Source: Mucidula mucida
Lineage: Eukaryota; Basidiomycota; Agaricomycetes; Agaricales; Physalacriaceae
Reading direction: 5' to 3'
Assembly: GCA_015501055.1 (NCBI GenBank)
Contig: JADNYV010000016.1
Location: 362,402-426,401, forward strand
DNA: 64,000 bases
Shown: positions 61,793 to 64,000 of the stretch, in pieces
Layout: every line of letters starts with the position of its first letter
Position numbering within the stretch: position 1 is the stretch's first letter
The notes under the pieces: generated by a model
What the model was told of the DNA's origin: nothing
Databases searched by the model: none
Seen by the model: only the letters and a program-made list of their open reading frames with translations
Made by a program: the position numbers and the translations under genes

Positions 61793-64000
61793 TCAGACAT
61801 ACCAGTCAGGTATATACATAGGTACCTCCCGTACCACCGTCATTACATCAAACACAAACTCAGCCACGCGGGGCACAACATCGTCGCACTCCATCACCAA
61901 CTGCCACCATTGGAGCGGTGTCTGTGCACGTCCTTTCAACCCTGGAAACAGTCGCCACACATCGCTCAACATGACCGAACGTAATTGGACCAGGCCCGGC
62001 GCAGCACACTCCAGCATCACATGCAACTCGTCCTCAACACCTTCCCCACACATGCGGCACAGGCGCCACTCCCGCGGGAGAGGGTTGTGTTGACCTTCTG
62101 GTCTCGGCACCCACTTGGCCGCCTCCACCGCCAAGACATGAGAGCCAGTAATCATACGTACTAGAGCCGTCCGATGAGCAGGTACGCGAAGCAACAAATA
62201 GTTCCGGAGCGTAGCCATCTCGTAAGTCCACCGACCACTGCTAAGCCGTTGCCTCCTGCCCAGCAAGAGAGGAAGGCGCTGTGCTGTTAGTTCCACTCCC
62301 AGTTGATCCTTCCATGATTGTTCCACTGAGGTGCGCAGGCCGTTGACGCCTTGAACTGTAGACAAAGTTGCCAACCAATCTTGAGGCTCAGTGACCCCCA
62401 AACGTTGCATTACAATCGCAATATCACTCAACCAGCCCGATTGGCATGCCTCCCATAGTGCCACATAAGCCCCCAGGCAGCTAACCACCAAGCGAGTGTC
62501 CGGTGCTTGCAGCAAGCCACTCAGGAATCGTAGTGCACGGTCCACCCGAACAAAACGCAATGGCAGCAGGCCGGTCTCTGAGTACAAGACACATAGCCGA
62601 GATCGGTCATGAAGATGGAGAGTCCGGCGTAAGAAGTGTACCTCTACAGCCTCCAGCAGCGCAAGCGAGCCTTTAGAGACATCCAATGCCAGCTCCGCTC
62701 CATAAGTGAGATGTGCCGCAACCCGCGCGCGGTACACTATCAACGCTTCTCGAGGAGGTAGATCCCCAAAATGCTTCGCCAACCGCATAGTCACATTGGC
62801 AGTCCGTCGCGCCGTAATTGACTTGATGAGATACATCTGTGAGAATAAGCTGCCCGGTCTTGAACAGAGTGTGACCCCAAGATAGCGATGCTCATCAACC
62901 CAATCAATGATTTGGCCTTGAATTCGAAGGACTGGCCGAATACCTGGCTGTTTTCCAAAGATCATGGCCTTCAAACATGAGACAAGGCAGATTCAACACA
63001 AAAAGCCGCGAACCTTTGTCTTTGGGACGTTCACCATAAATCCTTTCCGACTGGCATAGCCACCATAGGCTGCGAGGTGCGCCACTATTCCATTAGGTCC
63101 AGAGAACACAGCACCATCATCAGCGTGCATCATGTGGTTTACCGTCCGTCCGGCCATCATAACGTCTTCAGAATGTGCTGACAGTATGAGATCCGACGAA
63201 ACAAACGTCCAGAGACCCGGGGAAGTCGTATCACCAGTCAAGATTCCAATTGTTGTCTTGAAGGGCGCGGACACCTCCTTTCCTAAGCGCACCACATAGG
63301 TCATACAGCGGTATAGCATCCGCATCCAATCAAAGATTGGTCCACTCACACCTTTTCGGTACATCATGGACCACAACGTGCCATGATCTGTCCATGGAAA
63401 CGCATTTGTAAGGTCCGGAAAGACCACGTACAGGGCCTTCTTCTCCGCACATGCCATTTCTATGGCACACCGTAGAATCCATGGGTTATTAAGCGCATGA
63501 AAGCCTTTTCGAAAGCCATTCTGGGTGTCGGGAATTATGTTTTCTGAGTCCATCCATGCTCGGAATCGCCGATCAACCAGAAGAGTAAACATCTTCAAAA
63601 TACACGACTCCAGGCCAATCAAGCGATAGCTTTGAGGACGCTTGGGATCCTTCCCAACCTTCAGAATACCAATAAGAACAGCAACATGCGATCATGTTTA
63701 ATGTACCAACCTTGAGAATACCGACAAGGACAGTAACAAGCCACATTCGAGGAGCACCTCGCAACTGGAGACACCGGTTGAATAGATGACACAGCTTCTC
63801 ATTAGAGATCGCCATAAAGAGCGCATATGTTGTCCGGTCCCAGCCGGCAGCCCCACTGAGATCAACCGCCATTTCCTCTTTAACCGCTTCTATGTCACCC
63901 ACATCCCACGAACGCTCAAAGCACCGGTCCCGCGTTGTATCCTGAGTCTCCAACGGAATGGCATCGGCCTCCAATAACGCTCGCGCTAGAGCGTCGAATC
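61793..64000 (-). CDS. Reverse transcriptase of a LINE-type element, 5' partial
   Basis: Copies the element RNA into DNA at the target site. Reading from 64000: FDALARALLEADAIP, then a spacer, QSYRLIGLESCILKMFTLLV and IIPDTQNGFRKGF. VFPDLTNAFPWTDHGTLW holds the first catalytic Asp. TTIGILTGDTTSPGLW and MMHADDGAVF (second and third Asp, A-D-D box) follow. FMVNVPKTK-AMIFGKQPG and WVDEHRYLGVTL complete the domain. The C-terminus carries CRMCGEGVEDELHVMLEC, the zinc-binding motif usual at this place. Two segments, 63659-63710 (52 bp) and 62969-63013 (45 bp), interrupt the frame; both start GT and end AG, and removing them restores the reading frame. No endonuclease is seen, as the 5' end is missing. 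Confidence 0.85.

Larger units (their letters stand above)
61620..64000 (-). mobile_element. Non-LTR (LINE-type) retrotransposon, 3' part, truncated by the window edge
   Basis: Minus-strand element. Its reverse transcriptase frame (next entry) ends at 61793, and a 170-bp 3' UTR-like tail reaches the tetranucleotide run at 61620-61637, which reads TATC on the element strand. Such elements commonly end in A-rich or simple-repeat tails. The 5' part lies beyond 64000. The element sits 300 bp downstream of the TCP11 stop in opposite orientation. No second copy lies in this window. Confidence 0.82.

Noticed and set aside
63120..63160. Histidine instead of Tyr/Phe before A-D-D in the reverse transcriptase as a sign of inactivity
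   Set aside because: Several basidiomycete LINE-type enzymes vary at this position; both catalytic Asp residues are present.

Overview
The window is nuclear DNA from a filamentous basidiomycete, most likely an Agaricomycete. Genes are closely packed on both strands and are cut by many introns of about 45-60 bp. The gene set includes families expanded in mushroom-forming fungi: F-box/LRR proteins, a DUF6533-type seven-helix protein, an RTA1-like protein and a HHE hemerythrin-like protein. There are no operons and nothing bacterial. I recognised no tRNA or rRNA gene and no CRISPR array.

Layout. 0.1-2.3 kb: Cdc25 phosphatase (-). 2.5-3.2 kb: small one-helix membrane protein (-), divergent from a DUF6533-like multi-helix protein (+, 3.3-4.8 kb). 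5.0-6.8 kb: F-box protein (-), divergent from the K/HDEL receptor Erd2 (+, 7.1-8.1 kb). 8.8-10.3 kb: C2H2 zinc-finger protein (-). 10.8-12.4 kb: a PLK4/SAK-like polo-box protein with no kinase domain (-). 13.1-14.0 kb: a frameshifted hemerythrin-like gene (-). 14.3-15.6 kb: a second F-box protein (-). 16.5-17.1 kb: ribosomal protein eS19 (+). 17.3-20.4 kb: Mps1 kinase (+). 21.4-23.6 kb: a flavin monooxygenase with two frameshifts (+). 23.7-26.1 kb: Akr1-type palmitoyltransferase (-). 27.0-27.8 kb: glutathione S-transferase (-). 28.3-30.1 kb: NUDCD1-like CS-domain protein (-). 30.8-33.3 kb: MFS sugar transporter (-). 34.8-35.5 kb: zinc-finger protein (+). 35.8-37.4 kb: Bud22 (-). 37.5-40.7 kb: Prp6 (-). 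40.8-42.0 kb: Zn2Cys6 factor (-). 42.7-43.8 kb: RTA1-like protein (+). 44.1-45.0 kb: conserved unknown (+). 45.0-47.1 kb: gene-poor stretch with an inverted repeat. 47.1-49.6 kb: F-box pseudogene (-) split by a miniature LTR element. 49.9-54.2 kb: tubulin cofactor D (+). 54.4-56.4 kb: V-ATPase subunit B (+). 58.9-61.3 kb: TCP11-family protein (+). 61.6-64.0 kb: 3' part of a non-LTR retrotransposon (-), running off the window end.

Most genes are ordinary housekeeping loci. Cdc25, Mps1, the polo-box protein and cofactor D all act on mitosis or microtubules, but the sequence gives no sign that they form a functional cluster. Bud22 (ribosome biogenesis) and Prp6 (splicing) lie close together on one strand.

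The most notable points are four. (1) A 780-bp TRIM-like element with two identical 127-bp terminal repeats sits in an F-box gene, and removing it with one target-site copy restores the reading frame. (2) Six introns must use GC instead of GT at the 5' splice site to keep conserved protein sequence in frame. (3) A PLK4/SAK-type polo-box protein has lost its kinase domain. (4) A retrotransposon reverse transcriptase is interrupted by two short intron-like insertions. Several other accessory genes (monooxygenase, hemerythrin-like, F-box) carry frameshifts, which could be real decay or sequence error.
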